DNA of 13,902 nt from Hyphomicrobiales bacterium (GTDB lineage: Bacteria > Pseudomonadota > Alphaproteobacteria > Rhizobiales > Beijerinckiaceae). The stretch's first letter is position 1. The number at the start of each line of letters is the position of its first letter. The stretch covers positions 1 through 13,902 of the forward strand of contig JAATEW010000410.1 of NCBI GenBank assembly GCA_015655535.1, given 5' to 3'. The notes below the pieces were generated by a model. The model saw only the letters and a program-made list of their open reading frames with translations. It ran no database searches and was not told the origin of the DNA. Below, one piece after another: positions 6,894 to 13,065 of the stretch. The position numbers and the translations under genes were made by a program.

Positions 6894-7535
6894 TCAGCGC
6901 ACCCGCCTGAGCGTCAGGTTGAACCGTCCGCCTTCGGGCAGAAGCGTCGATGAGCCGGGCAGTAGCCGATCGACGCCGTGGAAGGCGAGACGCGCCTCGC
7001 CGCCCAGCACGATCGCGTCCCCAGAATTGAGCTTGATCGTGCGGGTCGGATCGCGCCGGTTGCGGCCGCCGAAGCGAAAGAGGCAGGTGTCGCCGAGCGA
7101 TAGCGACACGACCGGCGCGTTCAGCGCATTCTCGTCGCGATCCTGATGCAGCCCCATCTTGGCCGACGGGCCATAATAATTGACGAGACAGGCCTGCGGC
7201 GCCTGCGGATCGTCTCCGAGATCCCACCAGGCTTTTTCGGCGAGTGCCGGGATTGGCGGCCAGGGCCGTCCGGTTTGCGGATTGAGCGCCTCATAGCGAT
7301 AGCCCTTGTCGCGATCGGTAAACCAGCCGAGCTCTCCGCAATTGCTCATCTGTACCGACAGCGGCAAGCCGCTTTTCGGCATATGCGCCGTGTAGAGCGG
7401 CGCGTCTGCGAGGCACGCGCGCAGATCGGCCAGAAGCGCTTCCTGCGCGGCTCTGTCGAGATAGTCCGGGACATAAAAAAGGCCGGGCTGCAAAAACAAG
7501 CCCGGCTGCGCGCGAAGCAATGCGTCAGCCGTCAT
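6894..7535 (-). CDS. alkB: AlkB-family Fe(II)/2-oxoglutarate dioxygenase (alkylated nucleic acid repair)
   Basis: A 213-residue oxidative demethylase that reverses 1-methyladenine and 3-methylcytosine type damage. The iron ligands are the HQD of GLHQDRDEN (H130, D132) and H186 in LAFHGVDR. The 2-oxoglutarate-binding RFNLTLR (204-210) fits the AlkB RxNxTxR motif. NYYGPSAKMG (119-128) precedes the first ligand, as in E. coli AlkB, and LNPQTGRPWPPIP (84-96) matches the substrate-binding lid region. The length is normal. The ATG at 7533-7535 has no clear ribosome binding site. It lies 32 bases after the annotated response-regulator stop, or only 3 bases after the stop reached if the suspected frameshift in that gene is corrected, which would explain translation by coupling. 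No ada or aidB is nearby, so this is not the E. coli adaptive-response arrangement. Confidence 0.93.
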   Translation of the reverse strand: MTADALLRAQPGLFLQPGLFYVPDYLDRAAQEALLADLRACLADAPLYTAHMPKSGLPLSVQMSNCGELGWFTDRDKGYRYEALNPQTGRPWPPIPALAEKAWWDLGDDPQAPQACLVNYYGPSAKMGLHQDRDENALNAPVVSLSLGDTCLFRFGGRNRRDPTRTIKLNSGDAIVLGGEARLAFHGVDRLLPGSSTLLPEGGRFNLTLRRVR

Positions 7536-7567
7536 GCACTATGAGATAGGATCGTTGATCGAATGAT

Positions 7568-8020
7568 TCAGGGTGTTGTCCGTAATTTCGGTCTCGTCTT
7601 GCGCCAGCATCTGCTCGACGCGCGAGAGTTTCGCATCGGCAGCGAGATCCGGGGGGCGCCCCGCGCCGCCGCCTCGACGGCTTTGAGAAGCTCGGCCGAG
7701 CGGGTCGCCTTGCCGACGATCGGCCATGGCTCCTCGGGACTCTGGCCGCCGGGAATCTCGTCATAGGCGGTGAAGAGGGCGAAATTGACTTTGAGGTCGG
7801 GCAGGTTCGCACGGATCAGGCGGATGACTTCGAGCCCGGTCATATCCGGCATCGAATAATCGACGAGAACGAGATCGAAGGCCCGGTTCGCGGCGAGAAT
7901 CGCCACCGCCGCGGCACCGCTGCCCGCTGTCATGACGATGTGACCGGCTTCCTCGATCTCCTCGGCTACGACCTGACGCACGAGGAGATCGTCATCCACG
8001 AGAAGGATCTCGTAACGCAT
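7568..8020 (-). CDS. Single-domain response regulator; C-terminus probably frameshifted
   Basis: A receiver (CheY-like) domain with no output domain. The acidic pocket is VDDD (D9-D11), the phosphoacceptor is D54 in LVLVDYSMPDMTG, the switch Thr is in FALFTAYDE, and the conserved Lys is in VGKATRS, where Ala replaces the usual Pro after Lys. The ATG at 8018-8020 is chosen because GGAG lies 6 nt upstream and the domain begins right there; a start at 8080 would add an unlikely 20-residue leader. After GAP (about 7655) the frame gives an Arg/Ser-rich tail ending at 7568. The adjacent frame gives a protein-like helical tail (PDLAADAKLSRVEQMLAQDE) ending with TAG at 7539, 3 bases before alkB. One missing C in the C6 tract (7651-7656) would explain this. 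No sensor kinase lies next to it; the partner is unknown. Confidence 0.85.
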   Translation of the reverse strand: MRYEILLVDDDLLVRQVVAEEIEEAGHIVMTAGSGAAAVAILAANRAFDLVLVDYSMPDMTGLEVIRLIRANLPDLKVNFALFTAYDEIPGGQSPEEPWPIVGKATRSAELLKAVEAAARGAPRISLPMRNSRASSRCWRKTRPKLRTTP

Positions 8021-8083
8021 GACAGTCTCCGTGAGACCAACAATGCTTAACGCGCTTCGGCCATCATGGTTCCACGGCATCTC

Positions 8084-8704
8084 TCAGGGTGCAAGAATTT
8101 CTTTGGTCTCGACGGTCGAGTCCGTCTTGAGACGGTAAACGAGGGGGACGCCCGTCGTCAGTTCGACCGTGGGGACGGTCTCTGGCGTCAATTGATCGAG
8201 CGCCATGACCAAGGCCCGCAGCGAATTGCCATGCGCGACGACGATGACCCGCTCGCCACGCAGCACGCAGGGCAGGAGCGTCTGACAATAATAGATGAGA
8301 ACCCGTGCCACCGTGTCTTGCAGGCTTTCGCCGCCGGGAGGCGCCACGGCATAGGAGCGCCGCCAGATCTGGACTTGCTCCTCGCCCCATTTCTGTCTGG
8401 CGTCATCCTTGTTGAGACCCGAGAGGTCGCCGTAATCGCGTTCGTTCAGAGCCTCATCGGTGATTGTCGGTATGCCCGGCGTGCCCAATTCGCCCAAAAT
8501 GAGCTTCAGCGTATTTTGGGCGCGGGTGAGATTGGAGGTGAAGGCGCGGTCGAAGCCGAGACCTTTCGCCTCCAGCACACGTCCGGCAGCGCGGCCCTCC
8601 TCGATGCCTCGCGGCGTCAAATCCGGGTCTCTCAGGCCGGTGAAAAGATTTTTCAGGTTCCACTCGCTTTGGCCATGCCTGACGAGCACGAGAGTCCGTT
8701 CCAT
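8084..8704 (-). CDS. gpmA: 2,3-bisphosphoglycerate-dependent phosphoglycerate mutase
   Basis: Interconverts 3- and 2-phosphoglycerate in glycolysis and gluconeogenesis. The protein has 206 residues, the short form usual in alphaproteobacteria (E. coli GpmA has about 250). The catalytic motif LVRHGQSEWN gives the phosphorylated His10; LNERDYGDLSGLNKDD (86-101) gives the proton donor Glu88; PPGGESLQDTVAR (122-134) and VVAHGNSLRAL (155-165, His158) complete the active site. It begins 40 bases after the dapB stop, a pairing I recall from other Rhizobiales, so the two are probably co-transcribed. The next gene, the response regulator, begins 63 bases further on. Confidence 0.95.
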   Translation of the reverse strand: MERTLVLVRHGQSEWNLKNLFTGLRDPDLTPRGIEEGRAAGRVLEAKGLGFDRAFTSNLTRAQNTLKLILGELGTPGIPTITDEALNERDYGDLSGLNKDDARQKWGEEQVQIWRRSYAVAPPGGESLQDTVARVLIYYCQTLLPCVLRGERVIVVAHGNSLRALVMALDQLTPETVPTVELTTGVPLVYRLKTDSTVETKEILAP

Positions 8705-8744
8705 GTGTCTGTCCTTGATGGGGCGATCTATTCGGCCAATCTTG

Positions 8745-9554
8745 TCAAGCTAAGTCCAGGACGTCGGTCATGGAATAAAGGCCGGGTTTGCGGGAGCGTC
8801 CCCAAAGCGCGGCTTGGAGAGCGCCGCGCGCGAAGATCCGGCGGTCCTCGGCCTTGTGGGTGAGTTCGATGCGCTCGCCAGGGCCCGCGAAAATCACGCT
8901 ATGATCGCCGACGACTGTGCCGCCGCGCAAGGAAGCAAAACCGATGGCGCCTTTTTCGCGCACGCCGGTGTGCCCGTCGCGGCCACGTACGGAATGATCG
9001 TCGAGCGGGACATCGCGTCCCCGCGCGGCGGAGGCACCAAGCAAAAGCGCGGTACCCGACGGCGCATCGACCTTCAAGCGGTGGTGCATCTCGACGATCT
9101 CGATGTCATAGTCGGCGCCGAGCGCGCGGGCGACCTTTTCGACGAGGGCCGCCAGAAGATTGACACCGAGGCTCATATTGCCGGATTTGACGATCACCGC
9201 GTGGCGCGCCGCAGCGTCGAGCCGGGCCTGATCCTCGGGCGAAAAGCCGGTCGTGCCGATGACATGAACGATGCGGGCCTGGGCCGCGAGCCCGGCCAAT
9301 TCGACGCTCGCGCGAGGCGAGGTAAAATCCAAAATACCGTCGGCGATCGAGGCGGCCTTCAAGGCGTCCCCGCTGATATCGACGCCCATGCGCCCGCAGC
9401 CTGCGAGAAGCCCCGCATCCTGGCCGATCGCGATCGAATACGGCTGCTCCAGAGCGTCGACGAGCGTCGCGCCTTCGGTCTCGTGAATCAATTGGACGAG
9501 GCCCCGGCCCATGCGTCCCGAAGCGCCGGCTACCACGAGCCGCATGTCGCTCAT
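8745..9554 (-). CDS. dapB: 4-hydroxy-tetrahydrodipicolinate reductase
   Basis: An NAD(P)H-dependent step in lysine and meso-diaminopimelate synthesis. The 269-residue length is typical. The Rossmann fold begins at once with VVAGASGRMGRGL (G10, G13, G16 contact the nucleotide). DFTSP (76-80) and GTTGFSPED (100-108) follow. The catalytic loop VEMHHRLKVDAPSGTA (154-169) carries H157, H158 and K161. The C-terminal domain holds VREKGAIGFASLRGG and VVGDHSVIFAGPGERIELTH. AAGGAG (9560-9565) ends 5 nt before the ATG, a strong ribosome binding site that fixes the start. A repeat-filled spacer of about 300 bases separates it from pyrF upstream, so it may have its own promoter there, though I could not identify one. 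Confidence 0.97.
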   Translation of the reverse strand: MSDMRLVVAGASGRMGRGLVQLIHETEGATLVDALEQPYSIAIGQDAGLLAGCGRMGVDISGDALKAASIADGILDFTSPRASVELAGLAAQARIVHVIGTTGFSPEDQARLDAAARHAVIVKSGNMSLGVNLLAALVEKVARALGADYDIEIVEMHHRLKVDAPSGTALLLGASAARGRDVPLDDHSVRGRDGHTGVREKGAIGFASLRGGTVVGDHSVIFAGPGERIELTHKAEDRRIFARGALQAALWGRSRKPGLYSMTDVLDLA

Positions 9555-9851
9555 CCGCGCTCCTTTATTTTAAACGTATATCTGTGATGGAAGGAGACGA
9601 GGCATCCAAAAGTGGTGCGCGGAACCCTCTCCCTATGGGAGAGGGTGGCTTGCGGAGCAAGCCGGGTGAGGGGTTAGAAGGCTGCGATTAAAGAACGTAA
9701 CCCCTCATCCGTCCGCTTCGCGGGCACCTTCTCCCACTGGGAGAAGGTTTGCGCACCATCAATTCAGCTTCCTATCGCTTCGATCCAGGACATCGGCTTC
9801 TCAGTGTCTATAAAGCGCCGCCAGCATATTTGAAAGGCTGCGGGTTTTCGC
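9555..9851. other. Spacer between pyrF and dapB, mostly repeat
   Basis: This 297-base spacer contains the paired hairpin repeats at 9625-9747 and the dapB ribosome binding site at 9560-9565. The rest (9566-9624 and 9748-9851) shows no credible reading frame, RNA gene or promoter that I could recognise. Confidence 0.6.
9625..9747. repeat. Two related hairpin repeats in inverted orientation
   Basis: Left unit: CCCTCTCCC and GGGAGAGGG around TAT (9625-9645), then GGCTTGC and GCAAGCC around GGA (9647-9663), then GGGTGAGGGGTTA (9664-9676). Right unit, inverted: TAACCCCTCATCC (9698-9710), GTCCGC and GCGGGC around TTC (9711-9725, one mismatch), then CCTTCTCCC and GGGAGAAGG around ACT (9727-9747). 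The TGAGGGGTTA and TAACCCCTCA segments face each other across 21 bases, so the whole 123 bases can fold as one branched structure. The left unit is shared with the element at 12941-13050. Confidence 0.75.
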
Positions 9852-10556
9852 TCACGCAGATGCGATTTCAGCGACGATGGCTTCGGCGGCGGCTTTGGGG
9901 TCCGGCGCCTGCGTGACGGGACGGCCGATGACGAGATGATCGGCGCCGGCTGTGATCGCTGATTTCGGTGTCATAATTCTCTTCTGATCGGCTGCCTCCG
10001 CACCGGCCGGCCGGATACCGGGCGTGACGAGGATGAGCTTCGCGCCGAAAGCGGCGCGCATGGAAGAAACTTCTTCTGCCGAAAGGATGAGCCCGTCGAT
10101 ACCGGCGGCTTCGGCCTGGCTGGCGCGGCGTGCCACGAGGTGTTTGACGCCGAGCGCATAGCCCGCCTCCGCGAGATCGGCGTCGTCGTATGAGGTCATT
10201 ATGGTGACCGCGAGAAGTTTCAACCCGGAGTCCGCGACGCCTGTTTTCGCGGCGGCCATCGTCTGCGGAAAAGCGTGAATGGTGAGGAAGCGCGCGCCCA
10301 ATCGTGCGACCTGCGCCGTCGCCCGCGCGACAGTCGTCGGAATGTCGTGCAGCTTGAGGTCGAGAAAAACTTTCTTGCCGCTTTTGATCAGCTCTTCGGC
10401 GAAGGAAAACCCGCCGCTAGCATAGGCGAGTTCCATCCCGACCTTGTAGAATGTCACGCTGTCGCCGAGCCGCGCCACCATGGCTTCGGCTTCCCCGACG
10501 CTGGCGACATCCAGCGCCACGATCAGTTTGTCGCGCGCGGAAACCGTGGCGCTCAT
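9852..10556 (-). CDS. pyrF: Orotidine 5'-phosphate decarboxylase
   Basis: Makes UMP from OMP, the last step of de novo pyrimidine synthesis. A 234-residue TIM barrel, the usual bacterial length. Substrate-binding D16 lies in IVALDVAS and K38 in FYKVGMELAY. The catalytic tetrad region is FLDLKLHDIPTT (64-75), carrying D66, K68 and D71. The C-terminal LVTPGIRPAG and ADHLVIGRPVTQAPDP bind the phosphate. The ATG (10554-10556) overlaps the pmtA stop in an ATGA, so pyrF is probably translated by coupling to pmtA. No other pyr genes are present. Confidence 0.97.
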   Translation of the reverse strand: MSATVSARDKLIVALDVASVGEAEAMVARLGDSVTFYKVGMELAYASGGFSFAEELIKSGKKVFLDLKLHDIPTTVARATAQVARLGARFLTIHAFPQTMAAAKTGVADSGLKLLAVTIMTSYDDADLAEAGYALGVKHLVARRASQAEAAGIDGLILSAEEVSSMRAAFGAKLILVTPGIRPAGAEAADQKRIMTPKSAITAGADHLVIGRPVTQAPDPKAAAEAIVAEIASA

Positions 10557-11407
10557 GGGCGGTGCAATTTATCGAAATCGGGGAATTTGCGCAGCGCCGC
10601 CGCCGCGGGCTTCGATTTCGTTGCGCGCGCCTTATGCGCATTATCCGGACGGCACAGACGTGCCTTGGCGAGCGCAATTTCGCGCTTCAAATCCCGTTGC
10701 ATTTTTTCCGTGCCCATTTTGAGCTTGCCCAGGAAAACAATAGCAGGCTTTTGCGGCGGAAGCGGCTGCTCGGCCTGATCCTCCATAGGCCGGTAAACCC
10801 AAACGCGCGCCGGGGGCAGGTTGAGCCAGACGGGTGGCGACACTTCGGCATGAAACGCGAGTTTTGCATTCTTGCGCGGCACCGGCGACATCACGCCATA
10901 GGTGAATTGGACGAAAGAGCCTTCGGGCGCCATCACGCCGAAAGCTTCGGTCAGAAGCCGCAAGCGTTCGCGCTCCGGCTTATTCAAAAGCGGCAGGCTC
11001 GAGACGATGGCCGCGGCTGGCTGGTCGAGGACGCCGCGCAGGCTCTCTGCGAGATGATAGGCGTCGCCCTGAATGACGCGCACGCCCGGAAAACGCCGCC
11101 GGAGAAGCGCGCAAAAGGCAGCGTCGAATTCGAGTAGCACAAGCCGGGCCGGCGCAATGCCGCGCTGCAGGAGCGCCTCGGTGATGGCGCCCGTGCCGGG
11201 ACCGAGCTCGACGACCGGTCCCGTCGCATGCGGATCGACGTACCGGGCCATCATCCGCGCGAGAAAGCGCCCCGACGGCGAGACGGCGCCGGCGAGCGAA
11301 GGATTATCGAACCAGGATTTGATGAATCGGGCCTCGTCCGCGAGACGCTCCTCGATCCGGGTCGTGGACTTCAGGCCCCGGGCCGGGCGCGGCGTGTGAC
11401 TATGCAA
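10553..11407 (-). CDS. pmtA: SAM-dependent methyltransferase, probable phosphatidylethanolamine N-methyltransferase (PmtA type)
   Basis: PmtA methylates phosphatidylethanolamine stepwise to phosphatidylcholine at the inner membrane. The SAM-binding motif I is VVELGPGTGAITEALL (about 65-80). LVLLEFDAAF follows as motif II, and the region VSSLPLLNKPERERLRLLTE plus FVQFTYGVMSPV matches the Sinorhizobium-type PmtA family, which resembles rRNA adenine methylases (recalled, not searched). Position after dnaJ fits what I recall of pmtA in Bradyrhizobium. I chose the TTG at 11405-11407 because GAGGGA (11414-11419) lies 6 nt upstream; a GTG at 11426-11428 would add seven residues but lacks a ribosome binding site. 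The protein is about 284 residues, longer than the roughly 200 usual for this family, with a basic C-terminal tail of about 70 residues ending at the pyrF overlap. Another small-molecule or rRNA methyltransferase remains possible. Confidence 0.75.
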   Translation of the reverse strand: MHSHTPRPARGLKSTTRIEERLADEARFIKSWFDNPSLAGAVSPSGRFLARMMARYVDPHATGPVVELGPGTGAITEALLQRGIAPARLVLLEFDAAFCALLRRRFPGVRVIQGDAYHLAESLRGVLDQPAAAIVSSLPLLNKPERERLRLLTEAFGVMAPEGSFVQFTYGVMSPVPRKNAKLAFHAEVSPPVWLNLPPARVWVYRPMEDQAEQPLPPQKPAIVFLGKLKMGTEKMQRDLKREIALAKARLCRPDNAHKARATKSKPAAAALRKFPDFDKLHRP

Positions 11408-11413
11408 AGATCG

Positions 11414-11419
11414 TCCCTC
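11414..11419 (-). promoter_or_regulatory. Ribosome binding site that favours a TTG start for pmtA
   Basis: The minus strand reads GAGGGA, then 6 bases, then TTG at 11405-11407 in the pmtA frame. The upstream GTG at 11426-11428 has no purine-rich sequence before it. This places the likely start inside the longest open frame. Confidence 0.5.
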
Positions 11420-11553
11420 AACAAACACAACGCGAATCGTCTGTGGCGCCCGGAAGCGGGCAAGGCCTTGGCACCAAAGCCGACAAAAGCCAAAGCGTCA
11501 AGAAACTGACATATCGGATGCCCGGACGCTCGGGGCGGCAAGCGGCCGATCTA

Positions 11554-11641
11554 CCGTCATTGCGAGCGAAGCGAAGCAATCCAGTGGGGGCAAGGGCAGA
11601 AGCCATGGCCCTGGATTGCTTCGCTTCGCTCGCAATGACGG
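11554..11641. repeat. Perfect 31-bp inverted repeat between dnaJ and pmtA
   Basis: Positions 11554-11584 are the exact reverse complement of 11611-11641, around a 26-base loop. The arm contains GTCATTGCGAGCGAAGCGAA and ends in CAATCCAG, a sequence found dispersed in many bacterial genomes (recalled, not searched). It ends 10 bases beyond the dnaJ stop, so the dnaJ mRNA would end in, or carry, a very stable stem. It may end transcription, protect dnaKJ mRNA, or lower expression of pmtA downstream. Perfect arms imply recent insertion or gene conversion. Confidence 0.85.
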
Positions 11642-11651
11642 CCGAAAGGCA

Positions 11652-12779
11652 TTATTGGCCACCCAGATTTTCGAAGAAATCCTTCATCTTGGCGAAAAAG
11701 CCGGAGGATTCTGGATGGGTTTTCGTCGAAGACTCGGCTTCGAATTCGGCGAGCAATTCGCGCTGGCGCTTGGTCAGATTCTGCGGCGTCTCCACCGTGA
11801 CCTGGATATAGAGGTCGCCGACATCGCGCGAGCGCAAAACCGGCATGCCTTTGCTTTTCAGCTTGAATTGCTTGCCGGACTGCGTGCCTTCCGGAATTTT
11901 GACCCGCGACTCACCGCCATCGACGGTGTGGACCGAGACTTCGCCGCCGAGAGACGCTTGCACCATGGAAATGGGCACGCGGCAGAAAAGATCCGCGCCG
12001 TCGCGCTGGAAGAAGGGATGCGGCTTGGTCGAGACGAAAATATAAAGATCACCGGGCGGGCCGCCGCGCAGGCCGGCTTCGCCCTCGCCGGTCAGGCGGA
12101 TGCGCGTGCCGTCTTCGACGCCGGCCGGGACATTGATCTGCAAAGCGCGCTCGCGCGTGGTGCGCCCGGTGCCGCTGCAGGAGGTACAGGGATCGTCGAT
12201 GACTTCGCCACGCCCGAAACAATGCGGACAGGTGCGTTCGATCGCAAAAAAGCCCTGCTGGGCTCGGACGCGGCCCTGACCGCCGCAGGTCGGGCAGATG
12301 CGGGGCTTGGCGCCGGGCTTGGCGCCGGTGCCCGAACAGGCCTCGCAGGAGATCGATGTCGGCACTTTCAGGCTGGCGGTCTTGCCGTTAAACGCGTCTT
12401 CGAGCGTGATTTCGAGATTATAGCGAAGATCCGAACCGCGATTGGCATTGGCGCGGCCGCCCCGGCGCCCCATGACGTCGCCGAAGAGATCGTCGAAAAT
12501 ATCGGCCATGGAAGAGGAGAAGCCGTCTCCACCGCCGCCGCCGAAGCCGCCCTGCTCGAAGGCGGCATGGCCATAGCGGTCATAGGCGGCGCGCTTCTGC
12601 CCGTCGGACAGAATCTGATAGGCTTCGTTCAATTCCTTGAATTTGACTTCGGCCTCGGCATTGCCGGGATTGCGGTCGGGATGGTGCTGCATCGCCGCCT
12701 TGCGGAAGGCGGTCTTCATCTCGACTTCGGTGCATGTCTTCGAAACGCCCAAGACTTCGTAATAGCAGCGTTTAGCCAT
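11652..12779 (-). CDS. dnaJ: DnaJ, Hsp40 co-chaperone
   Basis: Delivers unfolded substrate to DnaK and stimulates its ATPase. The 375 residues follow the full type I layout. The J domain (1-70) has HPD at 33-35. A Gly/Phe-rich linker (76-100) includes MADIFDDLFGD. The zinc domain has four CxxCxGxG repeats: C145/C148, C162/C165, C184/C187 and C198/C201. C-terminal substrate domains follow, with GDLYIFV and GDLYIQVTV strands. The start MAKRCYYEVLGV is as in Rhizobiales, with Cys where E. coli has Asp. It lies 286 bases after the dnaK stop, a wide gap filled partly by repeat. I saw no clear sigma-32 promoter in that gap, so dnaJ probably relies on read-through from dnaK. Confidence 0.98.
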   Translation of the reverse strand: MAKRCYYEVLGVSKTCTEVEMKTAFRKAAMQHHPDRNPGNAEAEVKFKELNEAYQILSDGQKRAAYDRYGHAAFEQGGFGGGGGDGFSSSMADIFDDLFGDVMGRRGGRANANRGSDLRYNLEITLEDAFNGKTASLKVPTSISCEACSGTGAKPGAKPRICPTCGGQGRVRAQQGFFAIERTCPHCFGRGEVIDDPCTSCSGTGRTTRERALQINVPAGVEDGTRIRLTGEGEAGLRGGPPGDLYIFVSTKPHPFFQRDGADLFCRVPISMVQASLGGEVSVHTVDGGESRVKIPEGTQSGKQFKLKSKGMPVLRSRDVGDLYIQVTVETPQNLTKRQRELLAEFEAESSTKTHPESSGFFAKMKDFFENLGGQ

Positions 12780-12940
12780 GGCGGTCCGCGTTCCAATTCT
12801 TGCCTGAAATCATCATCTTAGCCCCGAAGAGTGATGCCAGTCGCCGCTCGCGCTCAAATCCGCGCGGCCAGGACAAAGCAAGAGCGGTTCCAAATACGAG
12901 GTGGATGAGGGCTCACAATCTCTTCGATTTTGGATCGTAA

Positions 12941-13050
12941 CCCTTCACCCGGCTTGCTTTGCAAGCCACCCTCTCCCTGCAAGCCGGGCTTGCCCGACTT
13001 GCGTGCTTAAAGTGCCAAACTCGGGCTTGCCCGAGTTTGGCGGGAGAGGG
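12941..13050. repeat. Hairpin repeat with two further hairpins nested in its loop, between dnaK and dnaJ
   Basis: GGCTTGC and GCAAGCC around TTT (12951-12967) are followed by CCCTCTCCC (12969-12977), whose partner GGGAGAGGG lies at 13042-13050. In the sibling at 9625-9645 these last arms are 3 bases apart; here 64 bases lie between them. The insert holds two hairpins: GCAAGCCGGGC and GCCCGACTTGC around TT (12979-13002, one mismatch), and CCAAACTCGGGC and GCCCGAGTTTGG around TT (13015-13040, perfect). Both share the core CGGGCTTGCCCG. Confidence 0.8.
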
Positions 13051-13065
13051 TTGGCCCAACCGTTT

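Noticed and set aside
8021..8080. Upstream extension of the response regulator to an ATG at 8080
   Set aside because: It would add 20 residues before the conserved first strand, and the ATG at 8020 has its own GGAG ribosome binding site.
11616..12821. A 401-codon plus-strand open frame opposite dnaJ
   Set aside because: Antisense shadow; dnaJ on the minus strand has all four zinc motifs and HPD.
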